DNA of 64,000 bases from an uncultured SAR92 cluster bacterium (GCA_902596775.1 CACJVE010000002.1:28816-92815); one strand, 5' to 3'; shown: positions 53,731 through 63,977, counted from the stretch's first letter. Translations and numbers: made by a program. Notes: generated by a model not told the origin, from the letters alone.

Positions 53731-55656
53731 CTACTCACTTTTATCGTTTTTGTCTAAACCCTGACTAATAAAATCTTTTAGCTGTTTTGCAACAACACCA
53801 TCATCAGAATCTTCAAAATCTCTAGTGATAAGATGATCAAATTTTTGTCGTGATAAGACATTTGCCTCCTCAGGATTTCTTAAAATAGTAGGTCTAATAA
53901 ACATCATAAGAACCTTCTCCCGATCATCTTTCGATGATTTGCGAAACAGACTTCCCAATATAGGTATGTCACCCAGCAAAGGGACTTTCTCGGCATTATC
54001 GCCGGAAGTGCCTTCTATCAGGCCACCTAAGATAAGTAACTCACCATCTTGAATCATAACATTGGTTTGTATTGTGCTTTTTGTAGTTGTAGCTCCCAAC
54101 AAAGAATTTGCTGTCCCTGATTTTACTGCAGATGATTCTTGTTCTATCTCGAGTCTAACCGCATCACCCTTACTGATCTGAGGTTTCACTTTTAACATTA
54201 CTCCTACTTCCTCTCGATTTACCGTAGTAAAAGGATTAACGCTATTAGTATTGTTTGTATTTGCATAACTTCCTGTAGGGAACGGCACCTCTTCACCGGA
54301 TGTAAGCACTGCCTCCTCGTTATCCAATGTAATTACAGAAGGCGTTGATAGAATCTTGCTACGCCCATCCGATTTTAAAGCCTGAACCAGTAACCCAATA
54401 CCTCTCCCAGTTTCTTGATCAAAATCACCGGCCATTCCTATAACACTCGGCGCAAGAGAAGGAAGTGAATTTGTCACTGTCGATGAATCCCCATCAGCAA
54501 TTGAGCCCAGCAAAGTGGCTAATACCCCGTCAAAATTTGTTAGATAAGCGCCTTCGTCCTGCCCTGTGATTGCCAACTGTGAACTCAAATTTTTTGCCTG
54601 ACTTTCTGATAATTCAGCAATAACTGCCTCTATCAAAACCTGAGGTCGTGCTCTATCTAGTTTATCAACTACATTTTTTATTTCTCGGATAACCGCAGAT
54701 GGAGCCGCCATTACCAGAGCGTTATTGAGTTCGTCAATCTCTATTTTATAGTTGGTAGTTGTTTTCTTATCACCCGTTGACTCACCCGCTAATCGAAGAA
54801 AGACATCTGAACTTAACATACCATCAATTATTGGCTTGATCTCCGATGCTCTGGAGTAATCTAAATAAATTACTTCAACACTACCTTTTTTAGTGGAGGG
54901 GAGATCAAGTAGCTTTAACATATTTTTAAAAGCAGTTCTTGCAATCCCTGGGCCACTAACTATAACCCTATTATTTAGGCCATCCTCCACTAAAGACAGC
55001 TCTTGTTTTTGAAGCTGCTTCAATTGACCAGCAATATGTACTGCTTCACCCGCTGAAATAAAATCCAAATTTATAACTTCAACCGCTGTCTGATCCGGAT
55101 CATCCATTTGCTTTATCACTCGATTTGCGGCAGTGATATTTGATCGAATATCGGACATAACTAAATAGTTACTCCCAGCAAAAGCCAGCAACCTTGCACC
55201 ATTACTCAGCAATGGTTTGATTATCGGCACCAGAGTGGCTGCTTGGACATGCCTAACCTTGACTATCTCAGTAACTAACCTATTATCTCCATCACCGCCA
55301 GCAAATTGAAAAGCCTGAGTAAATGGTATTATTCGCGTAACAGCGCCATCCTCTACCGCCTGGAAACCTTGAACTTGAAGAGAGGACAAAATGGCTTCAT
55401 ACAAAAGATTTGCATCGATCGGACCAGGCGATATTATCGTGACCTTGCCTTTAACCCTTGGGTCAAGAACAAAAGACTTCCCTGTAATTTCTGCAAGACT
55501 CTCAATGACACTTCTGATATCAGCATCACGAAAGTTAATTTGAACTGTTTCATCAGCAGAAAGAGCTGACGAAATAAAAACACCAAAGAAAGTAATGAAC
55601 GCAAACTGTCTTAAGATTCTCTTAATATTAAATTTCACTCTAAGTTTGGCTTTCAT
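53731..55656 (-). CDS. gspD: Type II secretion secretin GspD
   Basis: 641 residues: signal peptide (residues 1-33), N0 domain (QINFRDADIRSVIESLAEITGKSFVLDP), three N-domains, and the secretin domain with VPFPTG gate and ILGGLIEGTSGDNAEKVPLLGDIPILGSLFR. It forms the outer-membrane channel. The C-terminus has a charged tail, a possible pilotin-binding site, though no gspS was seen. Confidence 0.97.
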   Translation of the reverse strand: MKAKLRVKFNIKRILRQFAFITFFGVFISSALSADETVQINFRDADIRSVIESLAEITGKSFVLDPRVKGKVTIISPGPIDANLLYEAILSSLQVQGFQAVEDGAVTRIIPFTQAFQFAGGDGDNRLVTEIVKVRHVQAATLVPIIKPLLSNGARLLAFAGSNYLVMSDIRSNITAANRVIKQMDDPDQTAVEVINLDFISAGEAVHIAGQLKQLQKQELSLVEDGLNNRVIVSGPGIARTAFKNMLKLLDLPSTKKGSVEVIYLDYSRASEIKPIIDGMLSSDVFLRLAGESTGDKKTTTNYKIEIDELNNALVMAAPSAVIREIKNVVDKLDRARPQVLIEAVIAELSESQAKNLSSQLAITGQDEGAYLTNFDGVLATLLGSIADGDSSTVTNSLPSLAPSVIGMAGDFDQETGRGIGLLVQALKSDGRSKILSTPSVITLDNEEAVLTSGEEVPFPTGSYANTNNTNSVNPFTTVNREEVGVMLKVKPQISKGDAVRLEIEQESSAVKSGTANSLLGATTTKSTIQTNVMIQDGELLILGGLIEGTSGDNAEKVPLLGDIPILGSLFRKSSKDDREKVLMMFIRPTILRNPEEANVLSRQKFDHLITRDFEDSDDGVVAKQLKDFISQGLDKNDKSE

Positions 55657-55689
55657 TTTTTATCCTTAGTAAAACCAGATTAAATTTTG

Positions 55690-56523
55690 CTATGGTTTCA
55701 TCCCAAGAGCAGGTAGCATTTTAGCTGACAAACTCTCAGCATTCACATAAATAATTTCTTCCCGCCCTTCACGCAAAATAGTTACAGGTAAATTACTTGA
55801 CGATCTAAGTTTCATCAAATTCATTGGATTTCCCATAAGATCCTGAATTAATGACCCATCCACTTGCAAAATCACATCACCATTTCGTATATCTGCCAAT
55901 GCTTTTACCTCAGAAGAGAGGCTATTCACCTTAAATCCTTGTCCCTCCCCGACCTTGACAGGGACCGCTCCAAATAAATTGGAAATGGCAAAGCCTTGTT
56001 GCCTGATATTCGAAGGGGGTGCACTTTCAGAAGCGGCAGACTGCATGATTACATCATGCTTCTTCATCATTAACTGCTTCCTAATACCATTGTCCTCCAA
56101 GATAATTCTATAAGCTTGTATTTCTACTAATTCAATTGATCCCGAGAGCTTATCCCCTACTTTAAATACTTTTTCAGGCCGTCCTTTAAACTTTAAAGTT
56201 GCGGACGAATTGCTATTTGATAGCATCACACCTAAAAGATCTGCATCTATTTTTAACTCAGGTAACTTTTGGTCAGGTCTATTAGTTTCAACCTTAGTAA
56301 TTATTTTTCCTTCACCAAACCAATTCCATGAGTCAGCTCTCATGGATTGAGCACTATTAATTTTAACGATTGGTGCCTTTTCATCATTCAATAGAACGAA
56401 AACGAGCTGAAACAAGGACAAAACTAAGAATCCTATTGATATTAATAAAATAATATTTTTTAGTTCCAAATAGTTTTTTAAATCTTTAAAATTCAACTGG
56501 AGCCGCCACAATAGTCGCATCAT
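55690..56523 (-). CDS. gspC: Type II secretion inner-membrane protein GspC
   Basis: 277 residues: one membrane helix (about 23-42), homology-region (DLLGVMLSNSNSSATLKFK) that contacts GspD, and a C-terminal PDZ-like domain (IRNGDVILQVDGSLIQDLMGNPMNL). The first codons overlap gspM by 38 bp. It usually opens gsp operons; here it lies between gspM and gspD. Confidence 0.92.
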   Translation of the reverse strand: MMRLLWRLQLNFKDLKNYLELKNIILLISIGFLVLSLFQLVFVLLNDEKAPIVKINSAQSMRADSWNWFGEGKIITKVETNRPDQKLPELKIDADLLGVMLSNSNSSATLKFKGRPEKVFKVGDKLSGSIELVEIQAYRIILEDNGIRKQLMMKKHDVIMQSAASESAPPSNIRQQGFAISNLFGAVPVKVGEGQGFKVNSLSSEVKALADIRNGDVILQVDGSLIQDLMGNPMNLMKLRSSSNLPVTILREGREEIIYVNAESLSAKMLPALGMKP

Positions 56524-56974
56524 AGGTATTTTTTAATGATGTTGTCATAATTACCTGATCAACTTTATAGCCCGAGCAACTCGCCTGAGAGTAAAAATCT
56601 AGAAATTGATTTGCATCCGATCCAGATAATTGAAATTTAATTTTATCCTCAGTTTGCTCAAAAGAATTTACCGAAAGTAAATTCCGTCTTGCTAAATTCT
56701 TAATCTGATCCTCTGTAGTTCCTCTTTTATAATTACGGGATGAGCAGGCATTCTCTAATTTCTTCACCACACTTACTTTGGAAGAAATCCAAATAAAGTC
56801 TGACTTTAGGAGTTCCAGCTCTTGGGATAACTTTGTATGTTTGGACAGCAATGGATTTACAGAAATAAACGCTAAACATAACAGCGACAGGGCCAATCCG
56901 AAATAAAGCAACCTCTTTTCTCTTGCTTGCAAAAGATTAAATTTTTCAGTTATGTAAAATCGAAGCTTATTCAT
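56486..56974 (-). CDS. gspM: Type II secretion protein GspM
   Basis: 162 residues with one N-terminal membrane helix (about residues 19-38) and a short periplasmic ferredoxin-like domain (EDKIKFQLSGSDANQFLDFYSQA). Low sequence conservation; placed by topology and by position between gspL and gspC. It works with GspL to hold the GspE ATPase. Confidence 0.82.
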   Translation of the reverse strand: MNKLRFYITEKFNLLQAREKRLLYFGLALSLLCLAFISVNPLLSKHTKLSQELELLKSDFIWISSKVSVVKKLENACSSRNYKRGTTEDQIKNLARRNLLSVNSFEQTEDKIKFQLSGSDANQFLDFYSQASCSGYKVDQVIMTTSLKNTYDATIVAAPVEF

Positions 56975-56989
56975 CAGAATAATCCTTAT

Positions 56990-58105
56990 TCAACCTTTTG
57001 AGGGAGTTACGGACAACACCATATTGTCATCTCCCGTCATTTTATCTGGAATTAAACTTACACGAAAACCATCTATTTTTAGAGATTTCTTGCTTAACTT
57101 ATCAGCATTTCTAATAGATATCTGAACTGAAGAATTACTAATTTCCATTCTGACCAATTCGCATTCACAGTTTGTCATTATTGGTTGCAAAGATCTAAGA
57201 GACTTTATTATCGGTGAATCTAGAGCTTCTTTTTGCTCAAATAAACGCTGTAAATTTGTCTCGGCTTTTCTTCTCAAAACTGACGTAGCTGGAATATTTT
57301 CATTGAAAATTTTTCTAAAAACATCCACATTTTTATTTTGATAAACCGCGATGCTGTTTTCCAAGGAGCTAATGCTGATAATTACAGAGGATAGGGATGT
57401 TATTACCGCAATAAATATTATACCTGCGGCAATTGACCACTGATTGATCAGTGAGGATTTCAAATTTCTCTTTAATTCTTTCGGCAACAAATCAACTCCC
57501 TCATGCGAGCCAAAAGTCCAATCGATTTTCGATTCGTTGACCCTTGCTATTTTACTTAGCTCTAGTGGAATTAAATTTTTATCTGGAATAGATATCGACA
57601 AGCGATAATTTGGGTTTTCATCCAAAAATTTTTGGATAAGAGGCCATGCTATTGTTGCTTTTGAAGCAAAGCCCTCTTTACGAGATGTTCTAACTAAGAT
57701 TACTCCCTCTCTCCATCCTACACTAACAATATTTTCTTCGAACGGTAATGCGAAGTAATCTGGTGTCATCGAAACTGCTTCTACTCTAGAATTTTCTGAT
57801 ATCCTTTTCCATTCTCTCAGATGATCAATGCTAGTTACCGCGTATGTGAGTTGCTCGGTTGTCTCATGAATTAAACTAAAGTGAGTTTCTGATGGGTCTT
57901 GAAGAAGTTTATCCTCTAGCATCCAAGGAATGATATCCATCCACTTTCTTCTCGGAGCAGTCGGAACGTCAACGTGATGAATACTCGTATACTCAGATGG
58001 CACCCATAAATGTGCCAAATAAGTCGCATCTGCGGCTGGACCTTCTAGAGCGTTTTCTAATTCCACTTGCCTCTGCTCAAGGTCAAAAATATGCCAAGTA
58101 TTCAT
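56990..58105 (-). CDS. gspL: Type II secretion protein GspL
   Basis: 371 residues. The cytoplasmic actin-like domain (PRRKWMDIIPWMLEDKLLQDPSETHF) binds GspE; a membrane helix (about 227-247) and a periplasmic ferredoxin-like domain follow. It lies 1 bp after gspK and 15 bp before gspM. Confidence 0.92.
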   Translation of the reverse strand: MNTWHIFDLEQRQVELENALEGPAADATYLAHLWVPSEYTSIHHVDVPTAPRRKWMDIIPWMLEDKLLQDPSETHFSLIHETTEQLTYAVTSIDHLREWKRISENSRVEAVSMTPDYFALPFEENIVSVGWREGVILVRTSRKEGFASKATIAWPLIQKFLDENPNYRLSISIPDKNLIPLELSKIARVNESKIDWTFGSHEGVDLLPKELKRNLKSSLINQWSIAAGIIFIAVITSLSSVIISISSLENSIAVYQNKNVDVFRKIFNENIPATSVLRRKAETNLQRLFEQKEALDSPIIKSLRSLQPIMTNCECELVRMEISNSSVQISIRNADKLSKKSLKIDGFRVSLIPDKMTGDDNMVLSVTPSKG

Positions 58106-58106
58106 G

Positions 58107-59243
58107 CTATTTAAATTCCATCATAGAACAAGCAGACTGGATTATATTAGTTTCTTGGAAATTTTGCTGATCTGTCTTTGAAACCTCATCTTTCTTTGAA
58201 AACAAGGCCTCTATTTCAGACATTGGTTTACTTGAAGGCAGGATTTTTGGCACCAATCTAATATCTCTAGAAATAATGTTTATACCAGCATTTTTTGTTC
58301 TATGCAGCAAACTAATTAGCTCCATCTTGGCTTCTCCAATTTCGGCTTCTAAATATAACTTAAAGAAATCGCTGTTCACAGAGATCAAGTGTTGTGGCCA
58401 AATCAAATTTGCTCTGCCAACTCCAGGTTTAATTGGATCCCAAAGAGCTAAGTTCTCATTTATTTGGTTATAAAAGTCATTCACATTACTGAAAGGTCTT
58501 CCCGATAGTACTGCTTCGATGAAAGCTGGACCATAATTACCACTAAGTGAGTTTAAAATTTCTACTGATGCAGTATTAATATTGATTGGTGTCTGAAACG
58601 GAAGTGCCGACAACCAAGGCATCAATTTATTGACCTCCTCGATCGTGTAACCCATAACTGCTGATAGCTCGGATGAAGATACAAACAGATCATTATAAAC
58701 AACCACAGAATTCTCTAAGCCTTCATAATCTGCTTGCTCTGCGCCCCAGGACCCTGCGCTATCGTCAGCATCGATCCAGTCTTTTACTGCATACACCCTG
58801 CCTGGATTTACTGGGATACTAAGTAGCTCGAGAAGATTCAACCAAACTTTGGCAAAGCCAATTTTTTCAAAATCATCCAGCTCGCCTTGTATAGGAGAAT
58901 TGTCATAGTATTTAAAACTATTTATATTAAAGGCACCTTGTAAATCGCTGAGGCAACCGGTCAGCGTTCCTCCCTCGACTGGTAATAAAGGAAGCGCCTG
59001 CGCCCAAATCTCACCGTAATGGTCAACATTATTATCTTTTATATCCTCGAAAAGTAACTCAGTTGCCCAACCTTCCCCACTAATCGCTATTAGCAGCGCC
59101 TGATCATTGTGCAGAAAGCGAGAAGCTTGCGATAAATCTATTTGATGTCGATAAAAGATGTTCGACAATATTAAACTCACTGCAAAAATAAGAATAACTG
59201 CAGATAGAAGGGCTACACCAGTTTGCCGCGTTCTCGTTTTAAT
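58107..59243 (-). CDS. gspK: Type II secretion minor pseudopilin GspK, apparently starting at AUU
   Basis: The first standard start (GTG ending at 59180) would cut into the prepilin helix. Reading upstream gives KTRTRQTGVALLSAVILIFA and then VSLILSNIFYRHQ, a perfect GspK prepilin leader. Between it and the stop at 59247-59249 there is no ATG, GTG or TTG. An ATT at 59241-59243 overlaps the gspJ stop (ATTAA) and lies 9 nt after GGAG; I take it as the start, giving 378 residues. The large domain (SLSGNYGPAFIEAVLSGRPF, DWIDADDS) is that of the pseudopilus-tip protein. Confidence 0.88.
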   Translation of the reverse strand: MKTRTRQTGVALLSAVILIFAVSLILSNIFYRHQIDLSQASRFLHNDQALLIAISGEGWATELLFEDIKDNNVDHYGEIWAQALPLLPVEGGTLTGCLSDLQGAFNINSFKYYDNSPIQGELDDFEKIGFAKVWLNLLELLSIPVNPGRVYAVKDWIDADDSAGSWGAEQADYEGLENSVVVYNDLFVSSSELSAVMGYTIEEVNKLMPWLSALPFQTPININTASVEILNSLSGNYGPAFIEAVLSGRPFSNVNDFYNQINENLALWDPIKPGVGRANLIWPQHLISVNSDFFKLYLEAEIGEAKMELISLLHRTKNAGINIISRDIRLVPKILPSSKPMSEIEALFSKKDEVSKTDQQNFQETNIIQSACSMMEFK

Positions 59244-59844
59244 TACTTATTACTCCGGGATATATTCGGGTTATCTCAGTTTCATTTTTAAATGTTATTT
59301 TAATTTCGATCATTCTGGGCAGCAATTTTCCAGACCTTGCTGGCGCATTTGGTGGTGGCCAGTCCGGATGATAATTTCCATTTGCGTCCAAATGGTTAAT
59401 TTTTATCTCGGAGACATTATCAAGCAAACGAAGCTTTATTCCATCACTTTGACGGGGTGACTCGGTGGCGCCCCAGGAAGTGCGGATGAGCTGATCATCA
59501 ACATTAAGTCTATAATCAATACGCCTTAATCCGCTCGGATTACTTTTGATGCTTGGCCCACCGCCACGAGTGAATCGTATCCCAAAATCACTCGGATCAG
59601 TGAAATATGCATCCTCCATCTCGCTTAATCCATCATAAAAACGTCTAGGCTTAATATGCAAAAAATCTCTACCAATTATCTGTAATGCCTGAGCTAATTG
59701 AGATTCATCTTGAAAGCTTTCATGACTCCGTTTATTCATTTGGGTCATTACCTCAACAGCCTGATATGACATGATCGAGAGAATAGATAAAAGGAACAAT
59801 GAGACGATCACTTCTATTAAGGTGAAGCCTAATTGTTTTTTCAA
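59239..59844 (-). CDS. gspJ: Type II secretion minor pseudopilin GspJ
   Basis: 201 residues, TTG start giving MKKQLGFTLIEVIVSLFLLS: class III prepilin signal, cleavage after Gly6, Glu5 of the mature form. The globular domain is typical (GLRRIDYRLNVDDQLIRTSWG). It is part of the pseudopilus tip with GspI and GspK. Starts 2 bp after gspI. Confidence 0.94.
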   Translation of the reverse strand: MKKQLGFTLIEVIVSLFLLSILSIMSYQAVEVMTQMNKRSHESFQDESQLAQALQIIGRDFLHIKPRRFYDGLSEMEDAYFTDPSDFGIRFTRGGGPSIKSNPSGLRRIDYRLNVDDQLIRTSWGATESPRQSDGIKLRLLDNVSEIKINHLDANGNYHPDWPPPNAPARSGKLLPRMIEIKITFKNETEITRIYPGVISN

Positions 59845-59846
59845 AA

Positions 59847-60239
59847 TTAATTGCTCTTTATTAAGTAAACAGCAAGAGTAGATTGAGTCTTATTATTATC
59901 TGGAGATTCAACCATGACTTGATACCGATATAGATCCTGCCCCATGGCTTTCTCAATTTCTAATTCCCATATCCAATCAGTTCTTCCTTGGAGTTCTTTC
60001 CCTTTTTTCTTTAACACTATTTGATTACTTGTAGCTGACCAGGCTTGAGATACCTGATATCGCTTCATCAATTGATTCCAAGCAACATTATGAGCGAAAA
60101 ATCGATCTTTCAACAATACCCTCTCATCTGCATATTGTTGCACAGAGTAAATCGCACTGCTCAATACTAAACTCAATATAAATAGTGCAACTACCAGTTC
60201 AATCAAAGTAAATCCAAAATTCTTTTTCTCAGATTTCAA
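59847..60239 (-). CDS. gspI: Type II secretion minor pseudopilin GspI
   Basis: 130 residues, TTG start overlapping the gspH stop (TTGA). The leader reads KKNFGFTLIELVVALFILS, cut after Gly. The mature domain (AHNVAWNQLMKRYQ) matches GspI. It nucleates the tip complex. Confidence 0.92.
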   Translation of the reverse strand: MKSEKKNFGFTLIELVVALFILSLVLSSAIYSVQQYADERVLLKDRFFAHNVAWNQLMKRYQVSQAWSATSNQIVLKKKGKELQGRTDWIWELEIEKAMGQDLYRYQVMVESPDNNKTQSTLAVYLIKSN

Positions 60240-60808
60240 TCAACTATCCTTGTCATCTGTATGTTAGATTCCTCAGCATTCCATCTAAATATAAATTTGG
60301 TATCAGTTTCAAGGAAAGAGAGAGTCATCATTTCTTGGGGTTCTAAATATCCATCGGGGAACAACAGAATAAAAGGTGAGGATTCTTTTTCTGTATCAGA
60401 CTCCTCCAGAGAAATAGATTGAACATCCTCAAGTAGTGCTTCATCTGCAATTAATCGCCCAACTAGTTCTTCATTATCCTTACCAAAGCTAATATAGCCC
60501 TTATGATCCAACAAAAATCTTGAAGGTATCTCTGTTTTTAACCATTGATTTCGGTAATATATTACTGGAGTAAGCGCCGTTGCCTCTCTTGTATCTGCAT
60601 TAAAATCAGACATTATTCCGTAAACTGCGCCTTCTAACATCGCATGTTCAAAAACCAGATTGATCCAAATCATCAGCCTTTCAGACTCAGAAACATATCT
60701 GCGCTCAGATGACTGACTTACCGAATATATTACAGAAGTAAATAGTATTACTACTATAGCGGAAACCACTAATAATTCTATGAGTGTAAATCCTCTCTGA
60801 TTCCTCAC
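60236..60808 (-). CDS. gspH: Type II secretion minor pseudopilin GspH
   Basis: 190 residues, GTG start; leader MRNQRGFTLIELLVVSAIVVIL with cleavage after Gly6. The C-terminal half has PFILLFPDGYLEPQEM. It links the tip to the GspG shaft. It lies 39 bp after gspG. Confidence 0.9.
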   Translation of the reverse strand: MRNQRGFTLIELLVVSAIVVILFTSVIYSVSQSSERRYVSESERLMIWINLVFEHAMLEGAVYGIMSDFNADTREATALTPVIYYRNQWLKTEIPSRFLLDHKGYISFGKDNEELVGRLIADEALLEDVQSISLEESDTEKESSPFILLFPDGYLEPQEMMTLSFLETDTKFIFRWNAEESNIQMTRIVD

Positions 60809-60847
60809 TCTGAGATATCCATTTATAAAAGCAGAAAATGGGTATAA

Positions 60848-61285
60848 CTAGTCATTGATGTTCCAACTTCCTAGATCAGCATTAGAATCAGTCCCTCCTG
60901 ACGCTCTGTCAGCGCCTAAAGTATATACCTCTACAGGCTTTCCATGAGTCCCCGGATTTGAATACCTGTATGGCTCTTTCCATGCGTCTTTTGGAAGTGA
61001 ATCAAGGTAGGGGCCATTCCATGATCCTGCAGATGCGCCAGATGGCGCTGATACGAGTGCCTCTAATCCCTCCGCTTGACTGGGATATCGATAGTTATCT
61101 AGCCTGTAAAACTTGAGCGCGCTCTCAATCTGCCTAATATCGGATGCCGTTCTTGCTTTTTCTGCTTTGTTTACTTGATTAAAAAGTGTTGGCGCAAGCA
61201 TGGCACTCATAATCGCAATAATTGCAACAACGATCATCATTTCGATCAGAGTAAACCCAGACTGGCTATTAAATTTGGTCATCAT
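60848..61285 (-). CDS. gspG: Type II secretion major pseudopilin GspG
   Basis: 145 residues: prepilin leader SQSGFTLIEMMIVVAIIAIM, then the conserved KARTASDIRQIESALKFYRLDNYRYPSQAEGLEALV and the calcium-site C-terminus (GADRASGGTDSNADLGSWN). It forms the pseudopilus shaft. Confidence 0.97.
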   Translation of the reverse strand: MMTKFNSQSGFTLIEMMIVVAIIAIMSAMLAPTLFNQVNKAEKARTASDIRQIESALKFYRLDNYRYPSQAEGLEALVSAPSGASAGSWNGPYLDSLPKDAWKEPYRYSNPGTHGKPVEVYTLGADRASGGTDSNADLGSWNIND

Positions 61286-61299
61286 AAATTTCCTCTATT

Positions 61300-62511
61300 T
61301 TAAATTGTATTATTCATATCCATGATTGGTAACATTATTCCTGCAACAATCCCCAAAATCATTGCACCCATTAATAAAATTAGCATAGGATTTAGTAATT
61401 TCAAAAATACTTCAACTGCATTATTGAGCCTGGCAGCATAATATTCAGCAACGCGCACTAACATTTTATCCAGCTCGCTAGAAGCTTCCCCACTTCCAAC
61501 CATATGCACCAAAAAACCACTTTCAGTAAGATTTTTTTCTAACGCTTTATGGAGACTAACCCCCTGCCGCATTGACTCAGTGACTCGATCAAAATCCGAC
61601 TTGAGGGACAGATTGCCGACAACCGCTGATGAAATTCTTAATGCTGCTAACACGGGCACACCACTATTCAACAGTACACCCAAATTCCTCGCCCAATCAG
61701 ATATGTCTGCCATTCGGATCCATCGTCCAAATCCAGGAAGCCTGAGCAGAAAATCATGGAATTTTAATCTTAACCCAGAGTTTTTGAGTCCAATTTTAGC
61801 CGTTAAAAATAATACTCCAGCAAAAATTAAAAGATAGCTCCCAAAATTTTGAACAAAGTTGCTTATTCCGATAATAAGCTCAGTAATCCACGGCAGTTCT
61901 CTATTGGAGCTCGCAAACACCGATGTTATTTTAGGGACTACCAAAACCATCATAACCGATACCATCGCGATTGAGACTGTGACAAGAGTTACAGGGTATA
62001 TGAGTGCTCTCGATACAGTTTTTCTATTCTCAGCACTCGTACTTAACTCATCTGATAACCTCATTAAAATCTTATCAAGGTGCCCGGTTTCCTCACCCAC
62101 CCCCACGCCAGCTATTACACCTTCAGGAATTTTATATGGAGATCGCCTTAAAGCCTCTGAGAAGCTTCGTCCCTCGGTAATTTCACTTCTCCAGCTCTCT
62201 ACCATTCTCCTCTGTTTCGGTGTCTCAGCTTGCTCGATTGTCATCCGCAAAGACTCTTCTAGCGGCAACCCGGATTGAATAAGAATAGCTTGTTGATGCA
62301 ACAAAAGAGACAAATCAAAATTATCAAAATTTGCTTGTCTGCTGAAGATCGATTTCTGCTTTGCTGAGGCTAATTCGATCTCTTTTATCGAAGAGGCTAG
62401 CAATTTTTTTTCTTTCAAAGATTTTCTTGCGAGTCTTTCTGATTCAGCCGAAATTACTCCTCGAAGCAACTTTCCACTTGAATTATAAGCTGAATAATCA
62501 AAAGTGGGCAT
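61300..62511 (-). CDS. gspF: Type II secretion inner-membrane protein GspF
   Basis: 403 residues, two GspF domains (SLLLHQQAILIQSGLPLEESL and WARNLGVLLNSGVPVLAALRI) and three membrane helices. It starts MPTFDYSAYNSSGKLLRG as the family does. It is the platform for the GspE motor. Confidence 0.96.
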   Translation of the reverse strand: MPTFDYSAYNSSGKLLRGVISAESERLARKSLKEKKLLASSIKEIELASAKQKSIFSRQANFDNFDLSLLLHQQAILIQSGLPLEESLRMTIEQAETPKQRRMVESWRSEITEGRSFSEALRRSPYKIPEGVIAGVGVGEETGHLDKILMRLSDELSTSAENRKTVSRALIYPVTLVTVSIAMVSVMMVLVVPKITSVFASSNRELPWITELIIGISNFVQNFGSYLLIFAGVLFLTAKIGLKNSGLRLKFHDFLLRLPGFGRWIRMADISDWARNLGVLLNSGVPVLAALRISSAVVGNLSLKSDFDRVTESMRQGVSLHKALEKNLTESGFLVHMVGSGEASSELDKMLVRVAEYYAARLNNAVEVFLKLLNPMLILLMGAMILGIVAGIMLPIMDMNNTI

Positions 62512-62513
62512 AA

Positions 62514-63977
62514 CTAAATACTTGTAACTCTGAGCACTTCAGCTGTTGTGGTGATACCCTCTCGGACAAGATCAAAACCTGCCTCTCTTATACTTGGAAC
62601 TTCTGATCGAATAGAACTCTCCAACTCTATTTCACCTGCCTGCTCATGAATTAAACGCTGAAGGCTTGAAGCTACCGGAACCAATTCGAATAGAGCTTGT
62701 CTCCCTGAGTAACCTGTCCAGTTGCAGTCCGCGCAACCTTTTGCTTCATAAATAGTTTGACCCTTTTTAAGGCAAAGTGTCTCTTTATCAAAGTCGTTAG
62801 GCTTAACCTTCTCTCTACAAGAAATGCACAATTTTCTGACCAATCGTTGTGAAAGTATTCCTCTCACAGTTGACGCCAATAAGAATGCATCAACTCCTAA
62901 GTCTTGTAATCTTGTGATTGCACCCGCAGCAGTGTTTGTATGCAGCGTTGAGAGAACTAGATGTCCGGTTAAACTGGACTGTGTTGCGATCTCTGCAGTT
63001 TCACCATCTCTTATCTCACCAATCAAAATAACATCCGGATCTTGACGCAATATCGCTTTTAGTCCACGAGCAAAGGTCATGCCCGCGCGCAAATTTATTT
63101 GTGTCTGACTTATTCCAGGAAGGTCATACTCGACTGGATCCTCAACAGTCATAATGTTTCTGCCCTTCTTATCCATTTGCTGAAGCGCAGCATAGAGAGT
63201 GGTTGTTTTCCCAGACCCAGTCGGACCAGTAACCAATATAATGCCATGAGGACGACGTATTAATTCATCCAGTTGCTTTGCAATTTCATTAGGCATCCCA
63301 AGGTCATCGACCTGCAGTCTACCTGCATCTTTGTCAAGCAATCTCATCACTACTCTTTCCCCATGGCTCGAAGGCATAGTGGATATTCTCAGGTCAATGC
63401 TTCTTCCTCCGAGCTTAACGGCCATCCGACCATCTTGCGGCAACCGCTTCTCTGCGATATCTAATTTAGACATGACCTTGATTCTAGAAATAAGTAAAGG
63501 GGTAATCTGGATAGATGGCTTTAGAACAGTCGTTAGAACACCATCCAGTCTAAACCTTACAACCGCTTCTCGCTCGTATGGCTCAATATGAATATCGGAT
63601 GCGCTTTCTTTTAAAGACTCGGCCAAAATTGCGTTCAACAGTCTAATAATTGGTGCATCATTTTCCGAATCGAGTAAATCTCCAGTTTCTTCCAACTCTG
63701 CTGCTGCCGACTCCATATCTACAAAATCTTTTATGTCAGCCATTACCGATTCTGAGGAATTTTTCCTGCCGCTATAAACAGTAGACAGCATTTGATCAAA
63801 AGCATCGCCATCAATTGAAGTAATTTCCTCGATGTTTTTGTTCACCCTGAGGATTTCTAAAACCGCTGACTGGTTTGCATTTGACGACAGAACTAAATCA
63901 CCCTCTTTAATTCTTAACAAAACGCCATTAGATCTTGCAAATTCGAATGGCAGTAAATCTTGTCCTATTTGTGTCAT
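62514..63977 (-). CDS. gspE: Type II secretion ATPase GspE
   Basis: 487 residues. Walker A GPTGSGKTTTLYAA, Asp box IMTVEDPVEYDLPGISQ, Walker B VILIGEIRDGETAEIA, His box TGHLVLSTLHTN, and a C4 zinc module (CISC...CADC). It powers pseudopilus assembly. It is the first gene of the operon; the remaining 23 bp of the window are its leader. Confidence 0.97.
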   Translation of the reverse strand: MTQIGQDLLPFEFARSNGVLLRIKEGDLVLSSNANQSAVLEILRVNKNIEEITSIDGDAFDQMLSTVYSGRKNSSESVMADIKDFVDMESAAAELEETGDLLDSENDAPIIRLLNAILAESLKESASDIHIEPYEREAVVRFRLDGVLTTVLKPSIQITPLLISRIKVMSKLDIAEKRLPQDGRMAVKLGGRSIDLRISTMPSSHGERVVMRLLDKDAGRLQVDDLGMPNEIAKQLDELIRRPHGIILVTGPTGSGKTTTLYAALQQMDKKGRNIMTVEDPVEYDLPGISQTQINLRAGMTFARGLKAILRQDPDVILIGEIRDGETAEIATQSSLTGHLVLSTLHTNTAAGAITRLQDLGVDAFLLASTVRGILSQRLVRKLCISCREKVKPNDFDKETLCLKKGQTIYEAKGCADCNWTGYSGRQALFELVPVASSLQRLIHEQAGEIELESSIRSEVPSIREAGFDLVREGITTTAEVLRVTSI

